Translations under genes and position numbers: made by a program
Assembly (NCBI GenBank): GCA_905210995.1
Contig: CAJLZE010000001.1
Location: 1 to 64,000, forward strand
Reading direction: 5' to 3'
Source: an uncultured Anaerotruncus sp.
Lineage (GTDB): Bacteria; Bacillota; Clostridia; Oscillospirales; CAG-272
DNA length: 64,000 nucleotides
Notes under the pieces: model-generated
Told to the model about the DNA's origin: nothing
The model's input: only the letters and a program-made list of their open reading frames with translations
The model's database searches: none
Part shown: positions 57,226 to 64,000 of the stretch, in pieces
Position numbering within the stretch: position 1 is the first letter of the stretch
Layout of the letters: every line of letters starts with the position of its first letter

Positions 57226-57420
57226 TCAGAAAACATCTCCCGAGGACGTGAGAGTGACCTTGGTGCCGTCGGGCAGGGTAAAGTCCTTCGGTATCGGATC
57301 GCCGCCCTCTCCGATGTCTCCGCTGCCGGTCGTGATGCCGCCGGCAAGCATATCATCAAGCTTGTCGTATATCTCGTCTCCGCCGCCGGAGACCGCAGGA
57401 ATATCAAAAGTGTTATTCAT
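57226..57420 (-). CDS. Small acidic peptide, candidate modified-peptide precursor
   Basis: A 64-residue peptide that I do not recognise. It has 12 acidic and 3 basic residues, no Cys, Trp or Arg, and three parts: MNNTFDIPAVSGGGDEIYDKLDDMLAGG (leader-like, with an amphipathic helix), a Gly/Ser/Asp-rich middle (TGSGDIGEGGDPIP) and a Thr/Ser-rich end (FTLPDGTKVTLTSSGDVF). The start at 57420 has AAAGGAG 7 bases upstream. It follows the VWA protein gene by 37 bp and precedes the kinase gene by 32 bp. Size, double-Gly-like AGG and position beside PqqD suggest a RiPP-type precursor. A structural small protein of the VWA operon is the alternative. Confidence 0.6.
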   Translation of the reverse strand: MNNTFDIPAVSGGGDEIYDKLDDMLAGGITTGSGDIGEGGDPIPKDFTLPDGTKVTLTSSGDVF

Positions 57421-57457
57421 GGATAAACTCCTTTCCATTCTTCCCGGCCGAGCCTAC

Positions 57458-60400
57458 TCAGCCCTCAACGCGGTAAGGGTAGCAAATGAGGGTGCGCGTC
57501 GCACCGAGGACGGTCGTGCCGTCGTGCGTGACCCAATAGGGCGTCACCTCGACCGGAGTTCCGCCAGAGCTGCCGCTCACCGAGTATCTCACGCTCATCA
57601 CGGCAGCCCCGCGGCTGACATCTCTGCCGAACAGCGCACGAGCACCGAAACGGGCGACGTCGGCTGCGGGAGTCTTTTTGCCGTTGATGATAAATCCGAG
57701 CTCGGCATAGTCGGTGCTGTCGGCAGCCGCCATGAGCGTCAGCCCGCGCACACGGAAGAGCCCGTTTTTGGTGTATCTGACGTCAAGATAAGAATCGCTC
57801 ACGTATTTGGCGTATACGGTGATGTCGGAGGTCACATTGCGAAGATCGGCGGGGTATTTGCAGGCTTTATCGGTAAACCAACCGGCAAAGAGCTTGCCGC
57901 TCGCGCCGGCATAGCTTATCGCAGCCGAAACATCGCCCTTTGCCGCAACGACGCTGCGCGTGCTGCCGCCGTCGTTGACGGTGACGGTCACATAATCGGC
58001 AGCTCCGCTGTCAAGCGTGTACGAGGCGGAATATATCAGCGACCGCGCATCCGTCGGCACGGTATATCCGGTACATTTACTGCGTGCAAACGTATCGGCA
58101 CCCGCCTTGCCGAGCTTTTTGTAGGTCAGATCATTGTCGGAGCCTGCGCCCTTGTACTCGCAGGTGCGCGTTCCTATGCCCGTGACCTTTACACCGTCAA
58201 GGGTGATCCAGTAGGGCGTGAACACGATCCTGTCGTCCGCTTTTGTCCAATAATTCTTCGGAACATCAAAGCAGAAAAGATACCCGCTGTCTTTGATGTC
58301 GCCGAATATGCCCGTGCCCGCCGCATATACGGACTCGGTGCCGTTGTTGTGCTTTACCGTAAGCGACTTGTAAACGCTGCCGACCGTAAGAGCGTTGGGA
58401 TCCGCCTCGCCGACGTCGTGAGCATCGATCACCGTGCCGTTTTCGGTATGCGCATCAAAGCCGACGCCGTAATAATTCAGGCGATCGACCGCGCTCATCA
58501 TGTAGAAGCCGATAACGTCAACATCGCTCTCGCTCACGTGCTTCCACACGCTCAGGCTGCGCGGCAGCAGATATACCGCGGGAGCCTCCCAGATATAATA
58601 GATGCCGCCCGGCGTGGGGGTAAAGTCCATTGCCGTACCGCCGTTGAAGTCGGCGACCGTCGTATAATCGCTTTTGAACGTTCCGCCGTAAACAAAGTGC
58701 CCGTCGGTGATCTTGGTTCCGTCGGCTTTTTTGTTCACCCACTGCGTCATGTCAAAGTTCGCGCCGAAGGCGTGAGTATCGCGCCAAACCTCCGTGTCCT
58801 CCCGCACATGAACGACGGTGAATTCCTGCTTATATGCAAACCATACATGGCGGTTGGAGTTTGCGGCGGTCAGTGTGACCTCCGCGGAATCGCCCCCCGT
58901 GAGCGCACCGTTGTCGATAATATAACTGCCGTAATAAACGCAGTCGGCAACGTCTGCCTTGCCTACGGTGTAGAGCGTGTTATATTTCAGCCCCGTGGTG
59001 CCGTCGACCGCGAAATATTCGGCATCCTTTACCTGTTTCGCAAGGGAGGGGGACTCTACCTTGACGCCGTTCTCGTTGATCGGTTCGCCGTTTCCGTTTA
59101 CAAGGTAGTAGTGGACAAGTATTTTGCCGCCGCCCACGGTGACCTGAGGCTTCGGGAATTCGCCGGTCACCTCTTTGTCCTCGTAGTCAGTATATGTCAG
59201 CGTAGCGCTTTCGTTTGTGAGCAGAGTCTCGCCGGTCGCGGGGCTGTAGCCATCCCTGACCGTGACCTTATACATGAGCGTGGGATCGTCGCCCTCTCTG
59301 ACGTTGCCGACCGTCCAGCTTATGCTGCGGGTGGCAGCGTCATATGTCGCCGTGCCCTGGCTGATGTAAACATCGGCATCGCCCGCATCATAGACCGCCC
59401 TGTCGGTGGTGATGACGGGAGCCTCTCCCGAAAAGCTGAGCTGAACTTTATCGCCCATGGTGTCGTTTACGACCGCGTTTTTCGCCGCGATCGCAATGCT
59501 GCCCGCGATGGAGGTGAACGCCGTCGTCAGCTTTTCTTCAATATTGTCGGCGTCGGCTATCGTAAAGTAGTCCTTTGAGGGGTTCGTGGCGCAGGAGCGG
59601 AGAATTCCGGAGCCCACGTTGCCCGCCTGAAGAGCAATTGAATAAATATTAACGCCTTCCGCTTTCGCCTGATCTGCCTCCCATACAGTCGGCTCTCCCA
59701 GGTTATTCACCGTCATTTTCGCTGTAAAGGCGGTGGAAAACTCAATACTTCCAACAGAATACCCGCTTATCTCCCCCGTGGAATTTTTGCTGCCGTTCGA
59801 CCGGTTCTCATCTATGCTGTAATTCCATGTTTTTGACGAAATGACGGAATGGCTGCAACTCCACGAACCGCTTATCTTGTCATGGTTGAAATATGCCGGA
59901 GACTGTACCGTGTAGCTGGTGGTGTAATCCTGCGTCTCCCCGTTTCCTACCATTGACGTATAATCGCACCCGGCTATCGCAGCGGTATATGACGGAGATA
60001 CAGTTATCGTCGGAGTTCTATGAGAACCCAGGCCGCAATTTGATTCGATATTCACATTCACCGACGTCACTGTTGCCGAAACCGCATTGACCTTAAATGA
60101 TTTAGTAGGCAGACCGTCGCTTAGCAAAACAATATTTTTGTTTTTTCCGGTAGAAGCCTCGGACTTCAGAATATCACGCGCAGTCTTGATGCCCAACTGG
60201 GTAAATGTGCCGCCGTTTTCCTTGTCAACGGAAATTTCGTCTATCCGCGCCTTCAGAGCTTCTTTATCTTCATAAGTATAAAACCCCGTGTGCGTTTCCT
60301 CAAGGTTAAATACAACAAGCGCGATCCGTGTCGCGCTGTCTGTGGTCAGCAGCTTATCGGCAAAAGCCTTGGCTGCGAGCTTGGTCTTGTACATACGGCT

Positions 60401-60724
60401 GCTCTCATCCTCGACATATGAAGTGCCGCCAAAAAACGTACTTTTCTTGGTGTACATACTGTTCGAGTTGTCTATGACCAGCACGACGTCCGAGGTGGTC
60501 TTATAGTTCTTTCCCTGTATACCGAGGGTGACCTCCCAGAGGTTGTCGTCCTCGCCGCCGACCGCCTTGGCATCCTTTTCGAGCTTCACCGAGCCCTCGG
60601 CAGGCCAGACCGGCTGCGTATCGGCTTCGCCTTCCGCAAACACCGCGAGAGGCATCGCCGCAAGCATTGACAGCACCGTTAGCGCCGCAAGCAGCACGGA
60701 CAGCGCACGCTTGAATCTCATCAT
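57458..60724 (-). CDS. Large secreted von Willebrand factor A protein
   Basis: A 1088-residue exported protein. Signal peptide 1-30 (LAALTVLSMLAAMPLAVFA). The VWA domain (about 75-405) has a complete MIDAS: VLVIDNSNSM (D85, S87, S89), GGTFTQLGIKTA and LLSDGLPT; a roughly 130-residue insert (NVNIESNCGLGSHRTP...) interrupts it. Then come Ig- or pilin-like beta domains: ATYDAATRSISWTVGNVREGDDPTLMYKVTV, an InlB-like repeat near 970 (SGKLFAGWFTDKACKYPADLRNVTSDITVYAKYV) and terminal beta domains. No LPXTG, membrane helix or SLH domain is seen at the C-terminus, so it is probably secreted or held non-covalently. It resembles clostridial VWA adhesins or pilus-tip proteins. It heads the peptide/kinase/PqqD genes. 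Confidence 0.85.
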   Translation of the reverse strand: MMRFKRALSVLLAALTVLSMLAAMPLAVFAEGEADTQPVWPAEGSVKLEKDAKAVGGEDDNLWEVTLGIQGKNYKTTSDVVLVIDNSNSMYTKKSTFFGGTSYVEDESSRMYKTKLAAKAFADKLLTTDSATRIALVVFNLEETHTGFYTYEDKEALKARIDEISVDKENGGTFTQLGIKTARDILKSEASTGKNKNIVLLSDGLPTKSFKVNAVSATVTSVNVNIESNCGLGSHRTPTITVSPSYTAAIAGCDYTSMVGNGETQDYTTSYTVQSPAYFNHDKISGSWSCSHSVISSKTWNYSIDENRSNGSKNSTGEISGYSVGSIEFSTAFTAKMTVNNLGEPTVWEADQAKAEGVNIYSIALQAGNVGSGILRSCATNPSKDYFTIADADNIEEKLTTAFTSIAGSIAIAAKNAVVNDTMGDKVQLSFSGEAPVITTDRAVYDAGDADVYISQGTATYDAATRSISWTVGNVREGDDPTLMYKVTVRDGYSPATGETLLTNESATLTYTDYEDKEVTGEFPKPQVTVGGGKILVHYYLVNGNGEPINENGVKVESPSLAKQVKDAEYFAVDGTTGLKYNTLYTVGKADVADCVYYGSYIIDNGALTGGDSAEVTLTAANSNRHVWFAYKQEFTVVHVREDTEVWRDTHAFGANFDMTQWVNKKADGTKITDGHFVYGGTFKSDYTTVADFNGGTAMDFTPTPGGIYYIWEAPAVYLLPRSLSVWKHVSESDVDVIGFYMMSAVDRLNYYGVGFDAHTENGTVIDAHDVGEADPNALTVGSVYKSLTVKHNNGTESVYAAGTGIFGDIKDSGYLFCFDVPKNYWTKADDRIVFTPYWITLDGVKVTGIGTRTCEYKGAGSDNDLTYKKLGKAGADTFARSKCTGYTVPTDARSLIYSASYTLDSGAADYVTVTVNDGGSTRSVVAAKGDVSAAISYAGASGKLFAGWFTDKACKYPADLRNVTSDITVYAKYVSDSYLDVRYTKNGLFRVRGLTLMAAADSTDYAELGFIINGKKTPAADVARFGARALFGRDVSRGAAVMSVRYSVSGSSGGTPVEVTPYWVTHDGTTVLGATRTLICYPYRVEG

Positions 60725-60874
60725 CTTGAACTCCTCCTATGTAAAATAAAAAGTAATACATTTCGCGCGGAACGCAAGCATTGATATCTTTTATATTATA
60801 TATACCGCTACAATGCAGAAAATACATTATGGGTGCTCAAATAGTAAATGTATCCATCGGGTTCCGTGCTACTC

Positions 60875-60903
60875 ATTATACTACAAACCAAACAAAATTG
60901 CAA
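60875..60903 (-). promoter_or_regulatory. Promoter of the VWA-peptide-kinase-pqqD genes
   Basis: TTGCAA (60898-60903), 17-bp spacer, TATAAT (60875-60880) on the minus strand, about 150 bp before the VWA start. It lies in a 1281-bp gap (60725-62005). Positions 60904-61200 are AT-rich with no gene seen, and 61200-61940 are repeats. Confidence 0.75.
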
Positions 60904-61214
60904 TACCTTCCCAAGGATTTTGTTGGATAATTCATAACTTAAGATTTATTTTAAAGCTGTATCACCCATTTGTTATATCAGAAACGGATTTGACTCTTGT
61001 TTTATGCTGTTTTGTATTGCACATCCATTTTTTCGACTCCCATGTGTCTTATTAATGAACACATATATAATATATGACACCGGATATTATTTTGCGTATA
61101 CACATACGGACTTTTTTGACCGACATAGCGACGCCAAACACACGCAGCCATAAATCGCACCACCCGCAATCAAGACTTGATAATGTATGGTAAGGTGAGC
61201 GCGGGTGAAACCCG

Positions 61215-61345
61215 GGGTCGCTTCTCCCGTGAAACGAGTACAGATTTCATTCACTATAATAAGTAGGGGAGGGGCTCTGCTCCTCCCGATAAAATTTGAA
61301 CAAACTCCAACGGCGGGAGGGGTAAACCCCTCCCCTACGGCAGTA
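61215..61345. repeat. Family C/B composite repeat
   Basis: ccgtgaaacgagtacagatt, then the hairpin gtaggggaggggctctgctc (shared with 45278 and 20100) and a second hairpin gggaggggtaaacccctccc. It ends cggcagtacccatgtagta, which recurs at 61848. Confidence 0.75.
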
Positions 61346-61378
61346 CCCATGTAGTATGTTTAAAGTCTGAAACCTTGC

Positions 61379-61424
61379 CAAGGCTCCCTCCTGAGGGAGC
61401 TGTCGCCGAAGGCGACTGAGGGAG
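61379..61424 (+). repeat. Family A repeat, copy 3
   Basis: caaggctccctcctgaggga followed by gctgtcgccgaaggcgactgagggagt: two hairpins. The flank upstream (cagtacccatgtagtatgtt) is shared with copy 4. Confidence 0.85.
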
Positions 61425-61731
61425 TAAAATTCATTAAAATAAAAGGAAGATCCCGCTGCGGCGGGATCTTTTTTACCACCTCATCCGCCGCGCTCGCGGG
61501 ATTGAATTTTTTAGTTTTTACGCAATGCGTAAAAACATAGCGCGGCAATGATCGATGTTTCCTGCACGCCTTTATCCCGCGCCGCAGCACCTTCCCAAAC
61601 TTGGGAAGGCTCACAGAACCGTATCTTCCGTCGATCACGGTGAAGAAAGCAAAACGATCCTGTTTTTGATTTTGCCGGCTTACTGAAGTTCATTTCTCAC
61701 TTTACATCCGTTGACGGAACGTCATTTAACG

Positions 61732-61780
61732 GCAGCCTTCCCGTGTCCGGGAAGGTGGTGCCGTAGGCGCCGGATGAGGA
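61732..61780 (+). repeat. Two-hairpin repeat, family E
   Basis: agccttcccgtgtccgggaa then ggtggtgccgtaggcgccggatgagga: the same double-hairpin plan as family A with different stems. An inverted fragment (ccttcccaaacttgggaagg) lies at 61591. Confidence 0.6.
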
Positions 61781-61819
61781 GGACAAGAGGTTTTGCCACA
61801 GGCAAAACCTACCGAATCA

Positions 61820-61937
61820 ATGTAGGGGAGTGGCAAGCCCCTCCCGTACGGCAGTACCCATGTAGTAGATTTAAAGTCTGAAGCCTTGCCAAGGCTCCCT
61901 CAAGAGGGGGCTGTCGCCGCAGGCGGCTGAGCGAGTA
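61820..61937 (+). repeat. Composite repeat containing family A copy 4
   Basis: gtaggggagtggcaagcccc, then ggcagtacccatgtagtaga, then aaggctccctcaagaggggg and gctgtcgccgcaggcggctg. It repeats the order of elements at 61300-61424. Confidence 0.8.
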
Positions 61938-62005
61938 AAATCGAAGCACTGGAGAGCGGCAGTGAAGCTTAATACGACTCCGGCTTTTCGGTATTTTCAT
62001 CATTT

Positions 62006-63142
62006 TCATCTTGTCCCCGCGACCTGCTCGCGCCAGGCGTTTACGGTATATGCTCTGTCGTCGCCGCGCACGCAAAGGTTGCCGAGCTCGGCGGTGTATC
62101 TGCCGTCGATCGGAATGCGGAAATCCTCAACGGTGTAGTCGGGGTAGCCCGCTGCCTTTGCCAGATATGCAAGGCAGTCGGCGGCGCTGAGGTCGGTCTC
62201 GACCAGCGGCAGGATTGTCGTCAGCAGCCGGTCGAGCTGTACGGGGTTCATTTTTTTCACCTTGTCGAATACCGCGGCAAGAACGGCACGGTGCCGCCGC
62301 GTCCTGCCGAAATCACTGCCGCTCAGATGCCGCATACGCACGTACGAGAGCACCTGCGCGGCGTCAAGGTGTACGGGCGATCCCGCACTGTCCCACGGCA
62401 GCGGCACGTCGCTTTCGCGGTTGAAGGCAGCAAGCTCCTCACCGGTCATCGTGATGTCGATACCGCCGATCACCTCAAAGACCTCCACGAATTCCTCGAA
62501 ATGCACCTCGGCGTAGTTGGCGATCCTTATGCCGAAATTTCTTTCAATGGCGTTTATCAGCAGCGCGGGACCGCCGTAGGCGTGCGCGTTGCTTATCTTG
62601 TCGAGCCATATGGCGGGCTTTCCGTTTTCAATGCCGGGAAAATATGTCTCGGTGTCGCGCATTATCGAGGTGAGTGTGATCCTTTTATCGGCGCTGTTGA
62701 CCGACACAACGATGATCGCGTCGGAGTTGCCGTATTTCGTCTCGTGATCGGCGCCGATTAGCAGTATATTCACGACGCCTTTTTTTGCCGGAAGGTCATA
62801 GTCGGCTATTTGCGAGGTGTCGGCAGCGCCCGGCAGCGTGTTGTCGGACGGCACAGTGCCGTATGGGTTATCGGGGTCGTCGGGCTGAGCTGTCGCGGGG
62901 GACGATGCAAGCCCCGAAATGGCGCTATCGTCATAATCGAACGTCCCGTCGCCCGCACCGGCGGAGCCGTTAATATTCATCATGCGGTAATAACGCAAAA
63001 AAAGCGCGCCCGCCGAAAGAAACACGGCAAGGGCGAGAGCCGCCGCAGCGATAAGCACTGCGGTCGCTGCTCTCGGCATCCTGCCGCGCCCCTTATGTCT
63101 TGCGGGACGCGCTTTTTTTGCGGAGTCGTGATCCGGCATCAT
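62006..63142 (-). CDS. LytR-CpsA-Psr (LCP) family wall-polymer ligase
   Basis: About 378 residues from the start chosen here. A basic cytoplasmic N-terminus and one membrane helix (about 26-50) are followed by a linker and the LCP domain (about 120-330): VVNILLIGADH, SDAIIVVSVNSADKRITLTSIMRDTET with the conserved Arg/Asp, KISNAHAYGGPALLINAIERNFGI and LSYVRMRHLSGSDFGRTRRHRAVL with the Arg residues that bind the lipid pyrophosphate. LCP enzymes attach teichoic acids or capsular glycans to peptidoglycan. The start at 63142 has AAAGG about 10 bases upstream; the in-frame ATG at 63160 lies on that site. It is next to a polysaccharide epimerase gene. Confidence 0.92.
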   Translation of the reverse strand: MMPDHDSAKKARPARHKGRGRMPRAATAVLIAAAALALAVFLSAGALFLRYYRMMNINGSAGAGDGTFDYDDSAISGLASSPATAQPDDPDNPYGTVPSDNTLPGAADTSQIADYDLPAKKGVVNILLIGADHETKYGNSDAIIVVSVNSADKRITLTSIMRDTETYFPGIENGKPAIWLDKISNAHAYGGPALLINAIERNFGIRIANYAEVHFEEFVEVFEVIGGIDITMTGEELAAFNRESDVPLPWDSAGSPVHLDAAQVLSYVRMRHLSGSDFGRTRRHRAVLAAVFDKVKKMNPVQLDRLLTTILPLVETDLSAADCLAYLAKAAGYPDYTVEDFRIPIDGRYTAELGNLCVRGDDRAYTVNAWREQVAGTR

Positions 63143-63266
63143 AACACCTGTACCTTTCACGGAGCGTGCGCGGCCGCCGTGCGGCGGTCGGCACTTCGGG
63201 ATACAATCAGTATGAGCCGAAAACAGTATTTTATGTTATGAAAGCTTAATTACCGTTTTTTGTGTC

Positions 63267-64000
63267 TCAGCCTCTGTTGTGATGGAAGGTGGGGATCAGC
63301 TCGCAAAGCTTTTCCTCAAGCATTTCCGCGATCTTTTCGGGGGCGGTGTCGTTGTCGCAGGCGATGGCATGAAGCTCGTCGAGCTTCGGCATGAGCGTGT
63401 CAAGGCTTGCCTTGGCGGGTCTGCCGATATGGATCTTGCCGTTTTCGGTCGCCGCAAGACCGTCCTCCTTCATGAGAAGCTCTTCATAGAGCTTTTCGCC
63501 GGGGCGCAGCCCCGTGATCTTTATTTCGATGTCCTTGCCGACCTCAAAGCCCGAAAGACTTATCATCTTGCGCGCAAGGTCGATTATCTTGACCGGCTCG
63601 CCCATGTCGAGCACGAATATCTCGCCGCCGTGCGCCATTGACGCCGCGGCAAGCACGAGCGCGACCGCCTCGGGGATGGTCATGAAATAGCGGATGATAT
63701 CCTCATGTGTGACAGTGACCGGGCCGCCCTCTTCGATCTGCTTTTTGAAGAGCGGAATGACGGAGCCGTTTGAGCCGAGCACGTTGCCGAAGCGGACGGC
63801 GGAGAAGAGAGTTCCCCTGCCGTTCATGGCTTCGATGATAAGCTCGCACACGCGTTTTGTCGCGCCCATGAAGTTTGTGGGGTTGACCGCCTTGTCGGTC
63901 GATATCATGACAAAGCGCGAAACGCCTGCCTTGACCGCGGCGCGCGCGGTGTTTAGCGTGCCGAAGATGTTGTTTTTGACCGCCTCGGCGGGTGAGACCT
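63267..64000 (-). CDS. CapD/FlaA1-like polysaccharide biosynthesis NDP-sugar epimerase/dehydratase (5' end outside window)
   Basis: The C-terminal 244 residues of a Polysacc_synt_2 protein; the frame is open to the window edge. SPAEAVKNNIFGTLNTARAAVKAGVSRFVMISTDKAVNPTNFMGATKRVCE is the short-chain dehydrogenase core with the STDKA and MGATKR motifs; Met-Gly-Ala-Thr-Lys replaces the usual YxxxK, as in this subfamily. It continues FSAVRFGNVLGSNGSVIPLFKKQIEEGGPVTVTH and GEIFVLDMGEPVKIIDLARKMI. Full-length members have four N-terminal membrane helices and act on UDP-GlcNAc-type sugars at the inner membrane. Its place beside an LCP gene fits wall or capsule glycan synthesis. Confidence 0.93.
   Translation of the reverse strand, partial: VSPAEAVKNNIFGTLNTARAAVKAGVSRFVMISTDKAVNPTNFMGATKRVCELIIEAMNGRGTLFSAVRFGNVLGSNGSVIPLFKKQIEEGGPVTVTHEDIIRYFMTIPEAVALVLAAASMAHGGEIFVLDMGEPVKIIDLARKMISLSGFEVGKDIEIKITGLRPGEKLYEELLMKEDGLAATENGKIHIGRPAKASLDTLMPKLDELHAIACDNDTAPEKIAEMLEEKLCELIPTFHHNRG

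Noticed and set aside
56504..59578. A 1024-codon open frame on the plus strand across the kinase, peptide and VWA genes
   Set aside because: It spans three genes that are clear on the minus strand (signal peptide, MIDAS, P-loop). The plus-strand product has no domain pattern.
61087..61638. Two minus-strand frames of about 90 codons
   Set aside because: They translate the hairpin repeats in this gap and have no promoter, ribosome site or protein pattern.

Overview
The window looks like a chromosomal segment of a GC-rich, spore-forming Firmicute of class Clostridia, probably Oscillospirales/Oscillospiraceae or a relative. The evidence is spoIIR and spoIVB, a PASTA kinase/phosphatase pair, RemA (DUF370), a SCIFF ranthipeptide locus, sigma-A promoters with near-perfect TTGACA/TATAAT boxes, and intergenic repeats of the kind common in gut Oscillospiraceae. 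No rRNA, tRNA, CRISPR array, phage or transposase gene was seen.

Layout. (1) 0-5.3 kb, minus strand: the SCIFF precursor scfA with its own consensus promoter, its radical-SAM maturase scfB, then an Orn/Lys/Arg-decarboxylase-fold enzyme, a TIM-barrel isomerase and an FAD oxidoreductase. (2) 5.4-24.6 kb, minus strand: a long colinear housekeeping cluster: yicC, remA, rpoZ, priA, def, fmt, zinc peptidase, rsmB, a DUF559 gene, rlmN, stp, prkC, a pseudo-phosphoesterase, rsgA, thiN, an ECF S component, ymdB and a CvpA-like gene. Genes often found in this order in relatives (gmk, coaBC, rpe) are absent here. (3) 24.8-31.5 kb, plus strand: a GH78-like glycosidase, spoIIR, a DUF1538 membrane protein with a tandem PII-like protein, a zinc-ribbon gene between two 36-bp direct repeats, and a sugar O-acetyltransferase. 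(4) 31.7-36.9 kb, minus strand: a MarR regulator, a heterodimeric ABC exporter and a DUF8091-like predicted nuclease. (5) 37-43 kb: spoIVB, then secreted or surface proteins. (6) 42.9-50.3 kb, minus strand: pnp and rpsO separated by repeats, an SGNH hydrolase, a thymidylate kinase, a LamG surface protein and a solute-binding lipoprotein. (7) 50.6-56.1 kb, plus strand: a lipoprotein, argG and argH behind a likely ArgR box, and a D,D-carboxypeptidase. argH carries a repeat-derived N-terminal extension. (8) 56.2-64 kb, minus strand: a large secreted VWA protein followed by a 64-residue acidic peptide gene, an HPr-kinase-like gene and a PqqD gene, which together look like a minimal peptide-modification locus. 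A 1.3-kb repeat-rich intergenic region, an LCP ligase and a truncated CapD-like epimerase follow.

The most interesting items are the peptide/kinase/PqqD locus, a SCIFF peptide with an extra cysteine and without the usual Thr acceptor, a degenerate metallophosphoesterase in the prkC-rsgA cluster, the repeat-built N-terminus of ArgH, the DUF1538/PII pair, and several dispersed repeat families. Family assignments were made from motifs by eye; no database search was run.
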